Numbered from the stretch's first letter, positions 8,982 to 17,985 are shown. The stretch is 64,000 bases of DNA from Litoribacterium kuwaitense (GCF_011058155.1 NZ_JAALFC010000003.1:1-64000); one strand, 5' to 3'. Notes: generated from the sequence alone by a model not told the origin. Translations and numbers: made by a program.

Positions 8982-10138
8982 CCGTCAATGTAAAAGAACA
9001 GGCCGCAGCCTTATTTTCGCAAGAAGCAAATGCATTTCTGACGTATTTTGCCCCAGGGCGAGTCAACTTAATTGGCGAGCACACCGATTACAACGGCGGC
9101 TACGTCTTTCCGGCTGCGCTAACAAAAGGCACCTATTTAGCCATATCCAAGCGTAACGATCAGCAAGTCGTCATGAAAAGTGCCCAATTTGACCAAACCG
9201 TTTCCCTTGACCTGCAGTCTTTGGATTATGATGATGCACATGACTGGGCGAATTATCCGAAAGGGATTCTGCGTGAATTTGTGACGAATCATGCGTTCGA
9301 TACTGGCTTAAACTTTTATTTTCACGGAAACATTCCAAATGGCGCCGGACTATCTTCATCAGCATCGATCTGTTTAGTCACTGCATATGCCTTGAATGAC
9401 CTCTTCCACTTCAAGGTGTCGAAAACAGACCTCGCGTTTTTATGTCAACGCGTCGAGAACAACTATATCGGTGTAAACAGCGGCATTATGGATCAGTTTG
9501 CCGTAGCATTTGGCAAAGAAGATCATGCCCTGTTCTTAAACTGCGAAACACTAGAAAAAGAGCTTATCCCTTTAACACTCGGTGCTTATCAACTCGTCAT
9601 CTCAAACACAAACAAGCGTCGCGGCCTCGCTGATTCTAAGTACAATGAACGGCGCAGTGAATGTGACAAAGGACTAAAAGAGTTACAACAAGAGATTCCT
9701 ACGCTGCAAAATTTAAGTGACGTTACGATCGATTTATGGAAAAAAAACCGTTCTGCTCTTACAGATCCAACTGTCGCAAAGCGTGTCGAACATGTCGTTC
9801 AAGAAAATGCCCGCGTCGTCGCCGCCGTACAAGCCTTAAAAACGAACGACTTAGAGCACTTCGGCAAGTTAATGATCGAATCACATGAATCGTTACGAGA
9901 TTTATATGAAGTGACAGGAAATGAGCTTGATACAATGTTTGACCTCCAAAAAAAGGAAGCAGGCTGTTTAGGCACACGAATGACTGGCGCTGGTTTTGGC
10001 GGATGTACTGTAAGCATCGTACACAAGGACCATACGGATCAGTTTATCGACAATGTCACGAAAGCTTACGAAAAAGCGATTGGTTGGTCGCCGGAAATGT
10101 ATGTTTCTAATATTGGCGATGGCGTAAAAAGTCTATAA
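8978..10138 (+). CDS. galK: Galactokinase
   Basis: 386 residues, GHMP kinase that phosphorylates galactose with ATP. The galactokinase signature PGRVNLIGEHTDYNGGYV (about residues 28-45), the phosphate loop GAGLSSSAS (about residues 122-130) and the C-terminal GHMP motif MTGAGFGGC are all present. Length is normal. Middle gene of the galT-galK-galE operon, with a 4-base overlap with galT and 15 bases before galE. Confidence 0.95.
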   Translation: MTVNVKEQAAALFSQEANAFLTYFAPGRVNLIGEHTDYNGGYVFPAALTKGTYLAISKRNDQQVVMKSAQFDQTVSLDLQSLDYDDAHDWANYPKGILREFVTNHAFDTGLNFYFHGNIPNGAGLSSSASICLVTAYALNDLFHFKVSKTDLAFLCQRVENNYIGVNSGIMDQFAVAFGKEDHALFLNCETLEKELIPLTLGAYQLVISNTNKRRGLADSKYNERRSECDKGLKELQQEIPTLQNLSDVTIDLWKKNRSALTDPTVAKRVEHVVQENARVVAAVQALKTNDLEHFGKLMIESHESLRDLYEVTGNELDTMFDLQKKEAGCLGTRMTGAGFGGCTVSIVHKDHTDQFIDNVTKAYEKAIGWSPEMYVSNIGDGVKSL

Positions 10139-10153
10139 GGAGGCGTTTTGTCG

Positions 10154-11134
10154 ATGAGTATTCTCGTTACAGGTGGCGCAGGTTATATTGGCAGCCATAC
10201 CGTGGAATATATGAAAGAACAAGGAAAGGACATTATCGTTTTTGATAACGTCCGCACAGGTCATCGAGAAAGTGTGCAAGGGACAACGATGATTGAAGGT
10301 GATCTCCTTCACAAAGATCAATTGGAACACGTTTTTTCCACATACGACATTGACGCAGTCGTGCATTTCGCTGCCCGCTCTCTCGTCGGAGAGAGTGTGG
10401 AAGATCCGCTCGCGTATTACGAAAATAACGTTGTGGGGACTTTTAATCTCATCAACACAATGGTGAAGCATGGAGTAAAAAAGATCGTTTTTTCATCAAC
10501 AGCTGCCACCTACGGTAACCCTGAAGATGTACCAATAAAAGAAAATGCACCAACGGTCCCGACAAACCCATACGGTGAGACAAAGTTGGCGATTGAACGT
10601 ATGCTTCATTGGTGCGAAAAAGCATACGGATTGAAATCCGTCAGCCTGCGCTATTTTAACGCCGCTGGGGCTTCTCCAAAAGGGACAATCGGAGAAGATC
10701 ACACGGTAGAAACCCATCTGATTCCAATCATTTTACAAGTGGCTCTCGGGAAGCGAGAATCGATTTCAATTTTTGGTGATGACTATGAAACAGAAGACGG
10801 AACTTGTGTTCGTGATTATATTCATGTGATGGATCTCGCCTCTGCACACGATTTAGCGCTCGAATACCTTGAGCATGGTGGAGAGAGCGACATCTTTAAC
10901 CTCGGGAATGGACAAGGCTTTTCTGTCCTTGAAGTGATCGATACGTGTCGTCAAGTTACCGAACATCCGATTCCAGCAAAAACCGCACCAAGACGAGCTG
11001 GCGACCCAGCAATTTTGATTGCCTCGGCTGATAGAGCGCAGAGAGATTTAGGGTGGACGCCTCAATATCCTGCCTTAAACAATATTGTCGAGCATGCATG
11101 GCGCTGGCATAAAGCGCACCCAAATGGATATTAG
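10154..11134 (+). CDS. galE: UDP-glucose 4-epimerase
   Basis: 326 residues. Extended SDR fold: NAD loop GGAGYIGSH (about residues 6-14), catalytic Ser in SSTAATYG and YGETK (Tyr and Lys of the YxxxK pair). It interconverts UDP-galactose and UDP-glucose and completes the Leloir pathway. AAGGAGG ends 10 bases before the ATG at 10154, which therefore beats an upstream TTG at 10148. Confidence 0.95.
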   Translation: MSILVTGGAGYIGSHTVEYMKEQGKDIIVFDNVRTGHRESVQGTTMIEGDLLHKDQLEHVFSTYDIDAVVHFAARSLVGESVEDPLAYYENNVVGTFNLINTMVKHGVKKIVFSSTAATYGNPEDVPIKENAPTVPTNPYGETKLAIERMLHWCEKAYGLKSVSLRYFNAAGASPKGTIGEDHTVETHLIPIILQVALGKRESISIFGDDYETEDGTCVRDYIHVMDLASAHDLALEYLEHGGESDIFNLGNGQGFSVLEVIDTCRQVTEHPIPAKTAPRRAGDPAILIASADRAQRDLGWTPQYPALNNIVEHAWRWHKAHPNGY

Positions 11135-11202
11135 ACCATGCGTCATTCATTTGTTAAACTAACATAAGCGGCGCTCTGAAACATTTGTTCCTAGAGCCAC
11201 AC

Positions 11203-11233
11203 GAAGCTGCAGATATTCATCTGCAGTTTTTTT
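11203..11233 (+). terminator. Terminator of the gal operon
   Basis: CTGCAGAT and ATCTGCAG form a perfect stem followed by T7, between galE and dfrA. Confidence 0.8.
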
Positions 11234-11252
11234 AATAGAAGGAGGAATGACG

Positions 11253-11750
11253 ATGATTTCAATGATTTGGGCAATGGACGAGGATCAGCGCATTGGTCAA
11301 GAAAATGATCTGCCGTGGCACTTGCCGAACGACCTCAAGTATTTTAAAGCAAAGACATTAGAAAAACCGATTGTCATGGGGCGGAAAACGTACGAATCTT
11401 TTGGTGCTAAGCCTTTACCGAAACGAGAAAATTGGATATTGACGACACAAAAAGGTGCGATTGAACCAAAGCCGAATGTCCATGTTGTTCATCATCTAGA
11501 ATCCGTTGTGCAAAAAGCAAAAGAAGATGATCAAGAATGGATGATTATTGGCGGAAGCCAAATATACCGCTTATTTTGGCCCTATGCAGATCGGTTGTAC
11601 GTCACGCGAATCCATCATACGTTTACTGGAGATACTTTCTTTCCAGAAGTGGACTGGTCGATATTTCAACTGGTCAATACAGAACAAGGTATTGTCGATG
11701 AAAAAAATAATTATGCGCATACATTTGAAATTTATGAAAGAAAATCGTAA
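11253..11750 (+). CDS. dfrA: Dihydrofolate reductase
   Basis: 165 residues. NADPH-dependent reduction of dihydrofolate. Conserved MISMIWAMD start, NDLPWHLPNDLKYF substrate loop, MGRKTYES cofactor motif and GGSQIY are all visible. The ATG at 11253 lies 7 bases after AAGGAGG; the ATG at 11247 is too close to it. No thymidylate synthase gene is next to it, unlike in B. subtilis. Confidence 0.93.
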   Translation: MISMIWAMDEDQRIGQENDLPWHLPNDLKYFKAKTLEKPIVMGRKTYESFGAKPLPKRENWILTTQKGAIEPKPNVHVVHHLESVVQKAKEDDQEWMIIGGSQIYRLFWPYADRLYVTRIHHTFTGDTFFPEVDWSIFQLVNTEQGIVDEKNNYAHTFEIYERKS

Positions 11751-11801
11751 GTTCTTTTGACGTAGCTTTATGAAATATGATTAAATAGGAAGAAAACGTT
11801 A

Positions 11802-11817
11802 CAGGTGGCCAGCCACC
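11802..11817 (+). promoter_or_regulatory. Short palindrome ahead of ilvA
   Basis: AGGTGGCCAGCCACCT is a self-complementary 16-mer about 10 bases before the ilvA ribosome site. There is no T-run, so it is not a standard terminator. It could shield the ribosome site or be an operator; no function is shown. Confidence 0.35.
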
Positions 11818-11838
11818 TTGCCACGAAAGGAACATCCT

Positions 11839-13098
11839 ATGATGACGAAAACTAAATTAACCCACATGGAAGAGATCATAGTGGCCAACCATACGCTGAA
11901 GGACGTTATTGTCCAGACGCCTTTACAGCGTAACGCTGTGCTGTCTGAGCGTTATCAGTGCAACGTCTATTTGAAAAGAGAAGACTTACAAATCGTCCGT
12001 TCATTTAAAATTCGCGGAGCCTTTAATGCAATTGCAAGTCTTTCTGAGGAAGAGCGTGCCTCAGGTGTCGTCTGTGCATCGGCAGGAAACCATGCCCAAG
12101 GCGTCGCCTATGCTTGTAGCGCATTGCAAATTCGCGGCAAAATTTTCATGCCTGCGCCGACACCACGCCAAAAGGTTAACCAAGTGCAGCGATTCGGCGG
12201 CTCCTTCGTAGACGTCATTTTGACTGGTGATACGTTCGATGATTCGTATCAAGAGGCGATGACTTGTCAAGAAGAAGAACAGATGACGTTTATTCATCCG
12301 TTCGATGATCATCGCACGATTGCTGGGCAAGGTACGATGGGCATTGAAATTATGAATCAAATGGAAGAGCAGATTGATTATTTATTTGCTGCGATCGGTG
12401 GCGGCGGCTTAATTTCAGGCGTCGGTTCGTATATTAAAGGGCTTAGCCCACACACGAAAGTGTATGGCATCGAGCCTAAAGGAGCACCAGCGATGAAGAC
12501 GGCTTTAGAAAAAGGAGAAGTCGTCACACTGGACAAAATTGAGAAATTTGTCGATGGCGCCGCGGTAAAACGAGTCGGCGAACTGCCATTTTCAATTTGT
12601 CAAAACATCCTTGATGGTGTCACTGTCGTCCCTGAAGGTAAAGTCTGTAAAACATTACTCGAACTTTATAACGAAAATGCGATCGTTGCTGAGCCAGCTG
12701 GTACATTATCAGTCGCTGCCCTCGACCTGCATAAAGATGAAATTCGCGGAAAAAATGTCGTTTGTATCATTAGCGGCGGAAATAATGACATTGGTCGGAT
12801 GCAGGAAATTAAAGACCGTTCGATGATTTATGAAGGCTTACAGCATTATTTCATTGTTCATTTTCCGCAACGCGCAGGCGCCTTGCGTGAGTTCCTGCAC
12901 GAAGTATTGGGGCCGGACGATGACATTACGCGTTTTGAATACACGAAGAAAAACAACAAAGATCAAGGGCCGGCACTCGTCGGAATCGAATTAAAACGCG
13001 CAGAAGACTATTGGCCGCTCATCCAACGAATGGACAGCTCAGGTTATCAATATACTGACGTGAATAAAGACCCTGCGTTATTTGACCTTTTAATTTAA
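11839..13098 (+). CDS. ilvA: Threonine ammonia-lyase (threonine deaminase), biosynthetic short form
   Basis: 419 residues. PLP enzyme converting threonine to 2-oxobutanoate, first step of isoleucine synthesis. The PLP lysine is in RSFKIRGAFN (about residue 58), the phosphate loop in GGGGLISG, and a single ACT-like regulatory domain occupies about residues 330-419 (HYFIVHFPQRAGALREFL). Length matches the B. subtilis IlvA. ATG at 11839 (or the next codon) follows GAAAGGA; a TTG at 11818 has no site. Confidence 0.92.
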   Translation: MMTKTKLTHMEEIIVANHTLKDVIVQTPLQRNAVLSERYQCNVYLKREDLQIVRSFKIRGAFNAIASLSEEERASGVVCASAGNHAQGVAYACSALQIRGKIFMPAPTPRQKVNQVQRFGGSFVDVILTGDTFDDSYQEAMTCQEEEQMTFIHPFDDHRTIAGQGTMGIEIMNQMEEQIDYLFAAIGGGGLISGVGSYIKGLSPHTKVYGIEPKGAPAMKTALEKGEVVTLDKIEKFVDGAAVKRVGELPFSICQNILDGVTVVPEGKVCKTLLELYNENAIVAEPAGTLSVAALDLHKDEIRGKNVVCIISGGNNDIGRMQEIKDRSMIYEGLQHYFIVHFPQRAGALREFLHEVLGPDDDITRFEYTKKNNKDQGPALVGIELKRAEDYWPLIQRMDSSGYQYTDVNKDPALFDLLI

Positions 13099-13108
13099 TC
13101 ATTGCAAA

Positions 13109-13154
13109 AAGAAACAGCCCTAGTTGGATCATAATCGATCCTTAGGGCTGTTTG
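13109..13154 (+). terminator. Terminator of ilvA
   Basis: AACAGCCCTA and TAGGGCTGTT flank an inner pair (GGATC/GATCC), giving a long interrupted stem after the ilvA stop. The T content on either side suits both directions. Confidence 0.75.
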
Positions 13155-13257
13155 TCATGTTTACAGATAACTGAGTAAGATAAGGGCGGGGAAGTGTTTC
13201 TGCCAGCTTACACGATAAGTATGTCGATCCTATTTCAATTATTTCATGATTAGATTT

Positions 13258-13944
13258 TTAAAATCTTATTCTATCCTTATTTGTTGGAATCCCATTTTTC
13301 ACTTTTTCCCATGTGCCATTTTTAAATAATTCGTATTGTTCAAAAGCACAAGGCAATCCGTTTGCAGTAGCTACGTCACTACGATCCATTAGTTGAAAAT
13401 GCAAATGTGGCGTAAAGGAGTTACCTGAATGACCCACTCTACCTATAACGTCACCTTTTTTTACATTCTGACCAACTGAAACCTGAATTGACCCTGTTTG
13501 AAGATGGACTAATCCAGCATATACATTGTCGCCACATTCTATCATGATATAGTTGCCAGCAATTGATCGTATGTCGTCTTTATCTAAGTCGAAATAATGA
13601 GCATTTTTATAAGCGTTAGACATATCTGATAGCCATTTTGTTCGTGTTCGTTCTTTATAACCATCCTCTGCTTTGACAATGATCCCGTCGCAGGGTGAAT
13701 ATACTTCTTGCCCCCAACAATAATATTCATCTAGGGGGACCCCAAAAAGTAAATATTTCGCCAAACTAACGCGATAAGCGGGCCACCCCTTTCTTGCCCA
13801 ATCCACTTGTATAAAGTCAAAAGCATATCTAGATCCAAATTTGTTTGTGCCATGACTCGGAATTTTTGTCCCTGGGGTGTTTGGAGAGTGCCATTCTCCC
13901 CTCAAAGGAGACCCTACAATGATCGGCTCACGCGTATCAATCAT
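13258..13944 (-). CDS. M23-family (LytM-like) metallopeptidase domain protein
   Basis: 228 residues with no clear signal peptide. The C-terminal half carries the M23 fold: YSPCDGIIVKAEDG, then GVIGRVGHSGNS-type loop and the zinc motif HLHFQL. Only the second half of the usual HxxxD/HxH set is obvious; a first-site His-Asp pair may be RYAFDF (about residue 40). M23 enzymes cut peptidoglycan cross-bridges; here the role is open because secretion is not evident. ATG at 13944 follows GAGGAGGG at good spacing. Confidence 0.75.
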   Translation of the reverse strand: MIDTREPIIVGSPLRGEWHSPNTPGTKIPSHGTNKFGSRYAFDFIQVDWARKGWPAYRVSLAKYLLFGVPLDEYYCWGQEVYSPCDGIIVKAEDGYKERTRTKWLSDMSNAYKNAHYFDLDKDDIRSIAGNYIMIECGDNVYAGLVHLQTGSIQVSVGQNVKKGDVIGRVGHSGNSFTPHLHFQLMDRSDVATANGLPCAFEQYELFKNGTWEKVKNGIPTNKDRIRF

Positions 13945-14305
13945 CACATATCCCTCCTCAGTCGATTCTTTACCCTTATTAGAGCCACAAGGCAAGTGCC
14001 AGTACGACTCTCATAAGTACATGCATACGTTTTTTTCGAGTTGAACGCACATTCGCCTATTATTCATTGCTTCACATGTAGAATACTCTCAGCTCATTAA
14101 AAATGTCCATCAAGATCTTCACTTACATTTAAGCATCTTCATCAATTCACTTTGGAAAATGATCTACTACATCAATGTATCGATATTCTAAAAAAACAAC
14201 ATCATACTGCGTCCATATAGTGCTCAACGAAATAAAACAAAAAACCTTTCCTTTATATCTTGTTATACGATATAATCCTATATAACGACATAAAGGAGTG
14301 GTTTT
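13945..14305. other. Divergent intergenic region
   Basis: About 360 AT-rich bases between the M23 gene (minus) and the MarR gene (plus). Apart from the inverted repeat at 14251-14295 and a TATAAT box, I see no gene, RNA or repeat in it. Confidence 0.5.
14251..14295 (+). promoter_or_regulatory. Putative MarR operator over the promoter and ribosome site
   Basis: CTTTATATCTTGTTATA is mirrored by TATAACGACATAAAG with a TATAAT box (14271-14276) between the arms. The arms differ by a two-base gap and one mismatch. Position over the -10 box and start of the message suits autorepression by the MarR protein encoded next (inference). Confidence 0.45.
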
Positions 14306-14722
14306 ATGAACAGTGACGTTTCACGATTAAATGAATATTGGACTGATATTTATTTTTATTTACATTATCCACACAAAGAAAAGATTACCCACCAAGTCGT
14401 GCGGATTCTGCAAATTGTAGATAAACGAAAAGAGGTAGGTGTAAGTGAGATTGCTTCTGACTTACACATTTCTCATAATACTGCATCAGAGCATGTTAAA
14501 AGAATCATCGACAAAAAGTACTTGAACAAGAAGAGAGATGCTCTTGATGAGAGAAAAGTCATTCTTTCCCTGACAGATCTCGGTAAAGAAGTGTTACACC
14601 GAAACACAAGTTTAGACGAAGGTAAATTAGAACAGATCATGAGCCAACTAGATGAAAATGAAAAAAATGGAATAGAACGAGCTCTAAAAACCTTAAGCGA
14701 GCGTGCAAAACAATGTATGTGA
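14306..14722 (+). CDS. MarR-family transcriptional regulator
   Basis: 138 residues with a winged helix-turn-helix (about residues 45-95, VSEIASDLHISHNTASEHVKR) and the DxR wing motif in DALDERKVILSLT. AAAGGAG precedes the ATG. It overlaps the next gene by 10 bases, so the two are co-translated and the regulator probably controls the DUF3147 protein. Ligand unknown. Confidence 0.8.
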   Translation: MNSDVSRLNEYWTDIYFYLHYPHKEKITHQVVRILQIVDKRKEVGVSEIASDLHISHNTASEHVKRIIDKKYLNKKRDALDERKVILSLTDLGKEVLHRNTSLDEGKLEQIMSQLDENEKNGIERALKTLSERAKQCM

Positions 14723-15066
14723 TCATGAAAATTATTGCTTCCGCTACTGTAATCGGTATTGTAACAGAAATTGCGCGAAGATTTCCTTCTTATGGAGGGA
14801 TCATAGCGGCTCTTCCATTAGTTAGTTTACTGAGCATCATTTGGCTGTACGTCCAGGGGGAAAAAACGGCCACGTTAAGCAAGTTTGCCTTAGGGGTGCT
14901 TTGGGGATTTCCGGCGACTGCCGTGTTGTTACTCATCGTTTATATTGCATTACAACATTCGGTCAATTTATTGATCTCTATAGGTTTAGGGGTGTCAGGA
15001 TGGTTCATATTTTTACTGCTCCAAGACCTTGTTTTTAAATATGTCAGAGTTTTTTTCTTCAGCTAA
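14713..15066 (+). CDS. DUF3147 small membrane protein
   Basis: 117 residues with four predicted membrane segments (about 5-20, 28-46, 58-78, 84-103) and the YGGIIAALPLVSLLSIIWLY stretch typical of DUF3147 family proteins. Function unknown. Start overlaps the MarR gene; ATG at 14713 or the in-frame ATG at 14725 are both possible. Confidence 0.75.
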   Translation: MYVIMKIIASATVIGIVTEIARRFPSYGGIIAALPLVSLLSIIWLYVQGEKTATLSKFALGVLWGFPATAVLLLIVYIALQHSVNLLISIGLGVSGWFIFLLLQDLVFKYVRVFFFS

Positions 15067-15339
15067 TATAGGGAGAGACAAATTTGCCTTTAGCGTAGGG
15101 GAAGCCACCTTTTCACATCCGCAAAGAGTGGATTGACATCAAAAAAGATGGCTGTATCTCTAAAAGCGATCATTTATTTGTTATCTGTCCTATAGCTAGG
15201 CTTTCCAAGTCTCGCTCGTGTAGAAAGTTCATACTTAGCACCTATTTAATTCGATATCATTTTTTTATTGTAGGCTTTACCGATCATGATTAACTTAAAA
15301 AGGCGTAAAAGGGTTTAACCTTCTACGTCTTTTTAGACT
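15067..15339. other. Intergenic region
   Basis: No gene seen. It ends in a two-way terminator hairpin (15297-15333: AAAAAGGCGTA ... TACGTCTTTTT) that can serve both the DUF3147 gene and the small minus-strand ORF. Confidence 0.5.
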
Positions 15340-15423
15340 TCACGACTTTTTAAACATCCGGTAATAGACAAAACCGAGACATAATGCTCCGCCAATGGAG
15401 CATACATAAGGTAGGATGTCCAC
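15340..15423 (-). CDS. Putative 27-residue single-pass membrane peptide
   Basis: Starting at a GTG (15423) with AGGAG 9 bases upstream, the frame reads MDILPYVCSIGGALCLGFV then a YYRMFKKS tail and stops at 15340. That is one hydrophobic helix ended by a basic tail, the layout of many small Bacillus membrane proteins. It lies between a terminator and the SleB-like gene. No family recognised; the support is ribosome site plus hydrophobic pattern only. Confidence 0.4.
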   Translation of the reverse strand: MDILPYVCSIGGALCLGFVYYRMFKKS

Positions 15424-15489
15424 ACGAATCATCTCCTGCTCGTTTCAGCATTTCAATGTAGTGTTGAACACGCCAATCATTCCTATACA

Positions 15490-16113
15490 TTATTGCGCAA
15501 AAACGTGTCCGCCAATTTGTGTAATGGTTGCACGCGTAAAAATCCACTGCGACGTTGCTGTGTTCGGATTATAATAATACAGTGCCTGGCCTGTAGGATC
15601 CCAGCCTTGCAACGCATAATACACCGCCTCATAAGCCTGGTCATTTGGTTCTAAGGCATATTGCCCATCCTGAATGGCAGTAAATGCATTCTCTTGATAA
15701 ATGACTCCAGAGACTGTATTCGGAAACTCTTGCGATTCAAGACGATTTAAAATAACAGCAGCCACGGCGACCTGACCCCGCATTGATTCTCCACGTGCTT
15801 CCCCATGAACTGCTTTTGCCATTGAACGGATTTCTTTTTTAGTAATTGTTTGTGAGTATAGCTTTTGCAATGTATCGTTCGTCAGCTCACCATTTGAATG
15901 CAAGCCGCGACTATCTTGAAATTGTTTCAGTGCATTTTCAGTTTGTGAAGACCATTGGCCGCTTTTTGAACCTACAGCATAGCCTAATGACTTTAAACGT
16001 TTTTGCACATCAACAATGGTTGTTTCGGTAAACATTTTCTCTGCTTTTGTATGAAATGGATGCAAGATGACAAGACAAATGGTACATAGTAGGATAGAAG
16101 TAATCCTTTTTAT
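15490..16113 (-). CDS. SleB-type spore cortex-lytic / cell wall hydrolase
   Basis: About 207 residues: signal peptide (KRITSILLCTICLVILHPFH), a peptidoglycan-binding repeat (about residues 30-85, DVQKRLKSLGYAVGSKSGQW), and a Hydrolase_2 domain (VHGEARGES, catalytic Glu; VAAVILNRL; YYYNPNTATSQW) as in SleB and CwlJ. Such enzymes cut spore cortex during germination. Start is odd: a perfect AAAGGAGG (16121-16128) is followed 7 bases later by ATA at 16113, exactly where MKRIT would begin; the nearest in-frame ATG (16173) has only a weak site. Either ATA is used, or the start codon is mutated or misread. Confidence 0.75.
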   Translation of the reverse strand: MKRITSILLCTICLVILHPFHTKAEKMFTETTIVDVQKRLKSLGYAVGSKSGQWSSQTENALKQFQDSRGLHSNGELTNDTLQKLYSQTITKKEIRSMAKAVHGEARGESMRGQVAVAAVILNRLESQEFPNTVSGVIYQENAFTAIQDGQYALEPNDQAYEAVYYALQGWDPTGQALYYYNPNTATSQWIFTRATITQIGGHVFAQ

Positions 16114-16278
16114 ATGAATTCCTCCTTTCACATCACTCAGCGATGCGACTTGGTCACTTTTTTGATCATACATAAGCCATCCTACCGAAATGTATGCCGG
16201 CGTTCTATAGTGTTCTATTGGTGATAGAGGAGGACGACGTCCAAAAAAGGAAACGCATGGGCAAGGAGGAGATTGATT

Positions 16279-16500
16279 CTGAAAAAAAGCTTTTATCAAT
16301 ACGTTATGAAATACAGGCAGCCTAAAGCCGTTGATGATTATTCAGCCTTCGCTGAAGACCTATTTAAAGACCATCTATTTCCAAAACACTCTGGAAGTTA
16401 TGAAGAAATCAGCCGATATTTAGAAGAGAATGCTCTGTCATTAAATGCTGTTCAAGTTTTTGATGACTTGTGGCGTTTATATGAAGAGGAAGAAGTGTAA
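16279..16500 (+). CDS. yozE: YozE-family small protein (UPF0346)
   Basis: About 73 residues matching the YozE SAM-like fold: KSFYQYVMKYRQPK at the start, HLFPKHSGSYEEISRYLE in the middle, FDDLWRLYE at the end. Function unknown. GGAGG (16265-16269) lies 9 bases before CTG at 16279, which would give the family's usual MKKSFY start; the TTG at 16273 is only 3 bases from the site. So CTG is the better-placed start. Divergent from the SleB-like gene. Confidence 0.75.
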   Translation: MKKSFYQYVMKYRQPKAVDDYSAFAEDLFKDHLFPKHSGSYEEISRYLEENALSLNAVQVFDDLWRLYEEEEV

Positions 16501-16547
16501 TAAGTAAGTAGTGCTGTTTTTGATAATGAAGTGAGAGGAGTTTTTCC

Positions 16548-17960
16548 ATGAGCATGATGGACACAAAGCAGTTAATCGAACAAACATTCCAAGAACTCGC
16601 AAAGGACCCAACGCTTTTAGCTGATATAAGCGAGGCAGAACGCGAAAAGTTCTTAGACTCTGCTGAAGAAATTTTAACGACGACAGACAAAGTAATCAAA
16701 AGCTACATACGAGTCACACGTGATAATGGGTCCGTCATCCGTATTCCTGCCTATCGTGTACAACACAGTAATGTCAGCGGTTTCTATAAAGGCGGAATTC
16801 GCTTTAGTGAAAATGTCAACGAAGATGAAGTGGAAAATCTCGCTTTTTTAATGACGCTAAAAAATGCCCTTCACGAGCTTCCATACGGAGGTGCCAAAGG
16901 TGGCGTTGGCATCCAGCCACGCGACTTTTCCGATCGAGAGCTGTACAGCATTAGTAAAAAATATGTACAACGGTTCTCGCCAGATCTTGGACCAACGCAT
17001 GACATACCGGCTCCAGATGTAGGAACAAGCGCACGTGTTATGGACTGGATGGTCGGTGAATATAAAACAATTCATCCTGGTGATCAATACTTAAACGCAT
17101 TTACAGGGAAAAGCGTCGAAAACGGGGGCGCTCTTGGTCGTCGTGAAGCCACAGGACGAGGCACTTTCCTTAGCTATTTTTGGCTTTTAAATAGCTGGCT
17201 TGACCAAAAAATGAGCCAGTCTCAAGAAGACCTCCCTAAGATTATGCAACACAAACAGTGGAATACGCTGGATGAACTGAGACAAAAGCACTCCGCTTCA
17301 GATCCGATTGATGTCGCAATCCAAGGGTTTGGTAATGTCGGCAGTGTGGTCGCGAAAGAAGCATTTGACGCAAGCAAAATTAACCACCGTGTTATCGGTG
17401 TTTCCGACCGCTACACGACCCTTTATCACCCGAATGGCTTAAACATTCCAAAACTGATCCAATATACGGATAAACATATCGATCTGCCAAAAACGGAACA
17501 AGATTTATTAGAAGCTGGCATTGAAGCGACGATTTATCCACCGGAAGACGTGTTAACACTTGATGCCGAAGTGCTGTTTCTTGCTGCCATTGAAAACCAA
17601 GTGCATGAAGGAAACATGGAAGATATTAAAGCAAGTATTCTCGTTGAAGGGGCAAATGCGCCAGTGAACGCACAAGCTGACAAATATTTGCAGGATAAAG
17701 GTGCACTCGTGATCCCTGATATTCTTGTCAATGCCGGCGGCGTCATTGTCTCCTATCTAGAATGGAAACAAGCAAAAATTACTCGCATTTACAGCGAAAA
17801 AGAAGTCCATGAAGAAATGGCAAAACAGTTGATCCAAACATACCAAAAGGTTTATGATGCTTACTTTTACGGTGAATCACAATCTATGCGTAAAGTGTGT
17901 TACACATTGGCATTAAAACGTCTGATTACCCTGCTCCATCGCCTCGGAAAGCTTTATTAA
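16548..17960 (+). CDS. Glutamate dehydrogenase family protein with a 30-residue insertion
   Basis: 470 residues, longer than the usual 425. The Glu/Leu/Phe/Val dehydrogenase signature LPYGGAKGGVGIQPRDFS (catalytic Lys) sits near residue 107-124, the second catalytic motif PAPDVGTSARVMDWM follows, and the nucleotide loop is GFGNVG (about residue 263). Between GRREATGRG and GFGNVG there are 54 residues, against about 24 in RocG/GudB, so an extra segment lies ahead of the NAD domain. It catalyses glutamate to 2-oxoglutarate conversion if specificity is conserved. GAGAGGAG precedes the ATG. Confidence 0.85.
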   Translation: MSMMDTKQLIEQTFQELAKDPTLLADISEAEREKFLDSAEEILTTTDKVIKSYIRVTRDNGSVIRIPAYRVQHSNVSGFYKGGIRFSENVNEDEVENLAFLMTLKNALHELPYGGAKGGVGIQPRDFSDRELYSISKKYVQRFSPDLGPTHDIPAPDVGTSARVMDWMVGEYKTIHPGDQYLNAFTGKSVENGGALGRREATGRGTFLSYFWLLNSWLDQKMSQSQEDLPKIMQHKQWNTLDELRQKHSASDPIDVAIQGFGNVGSVVAKEAFDASKINHRVIGVSDRYTTLYHPNGLNIPKLIQYTDKHIDLPKTEQDLLEAGIEATIYPPEDVLTLDAEVLFLAAIENQVHEGNMEDIKASILVEGANAPVNAQADKYLQDKGALVIPDILVNAGGVIVSYLEWKQAKITRIYSEKEVHEEMAKQLIQTYQKVYDAYFYGESQSMRKVCYTLALKRLITLLHRLGKLY

Positions 17961-17985
17961 ATTCAACATTCTTGGGGGAGAGATC

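Noticed and set aside
11780-11838. cre box ahead of ilvA (GAAAACGTTACAG)
   Set aside because: The right half does not match the CcpA consensus.
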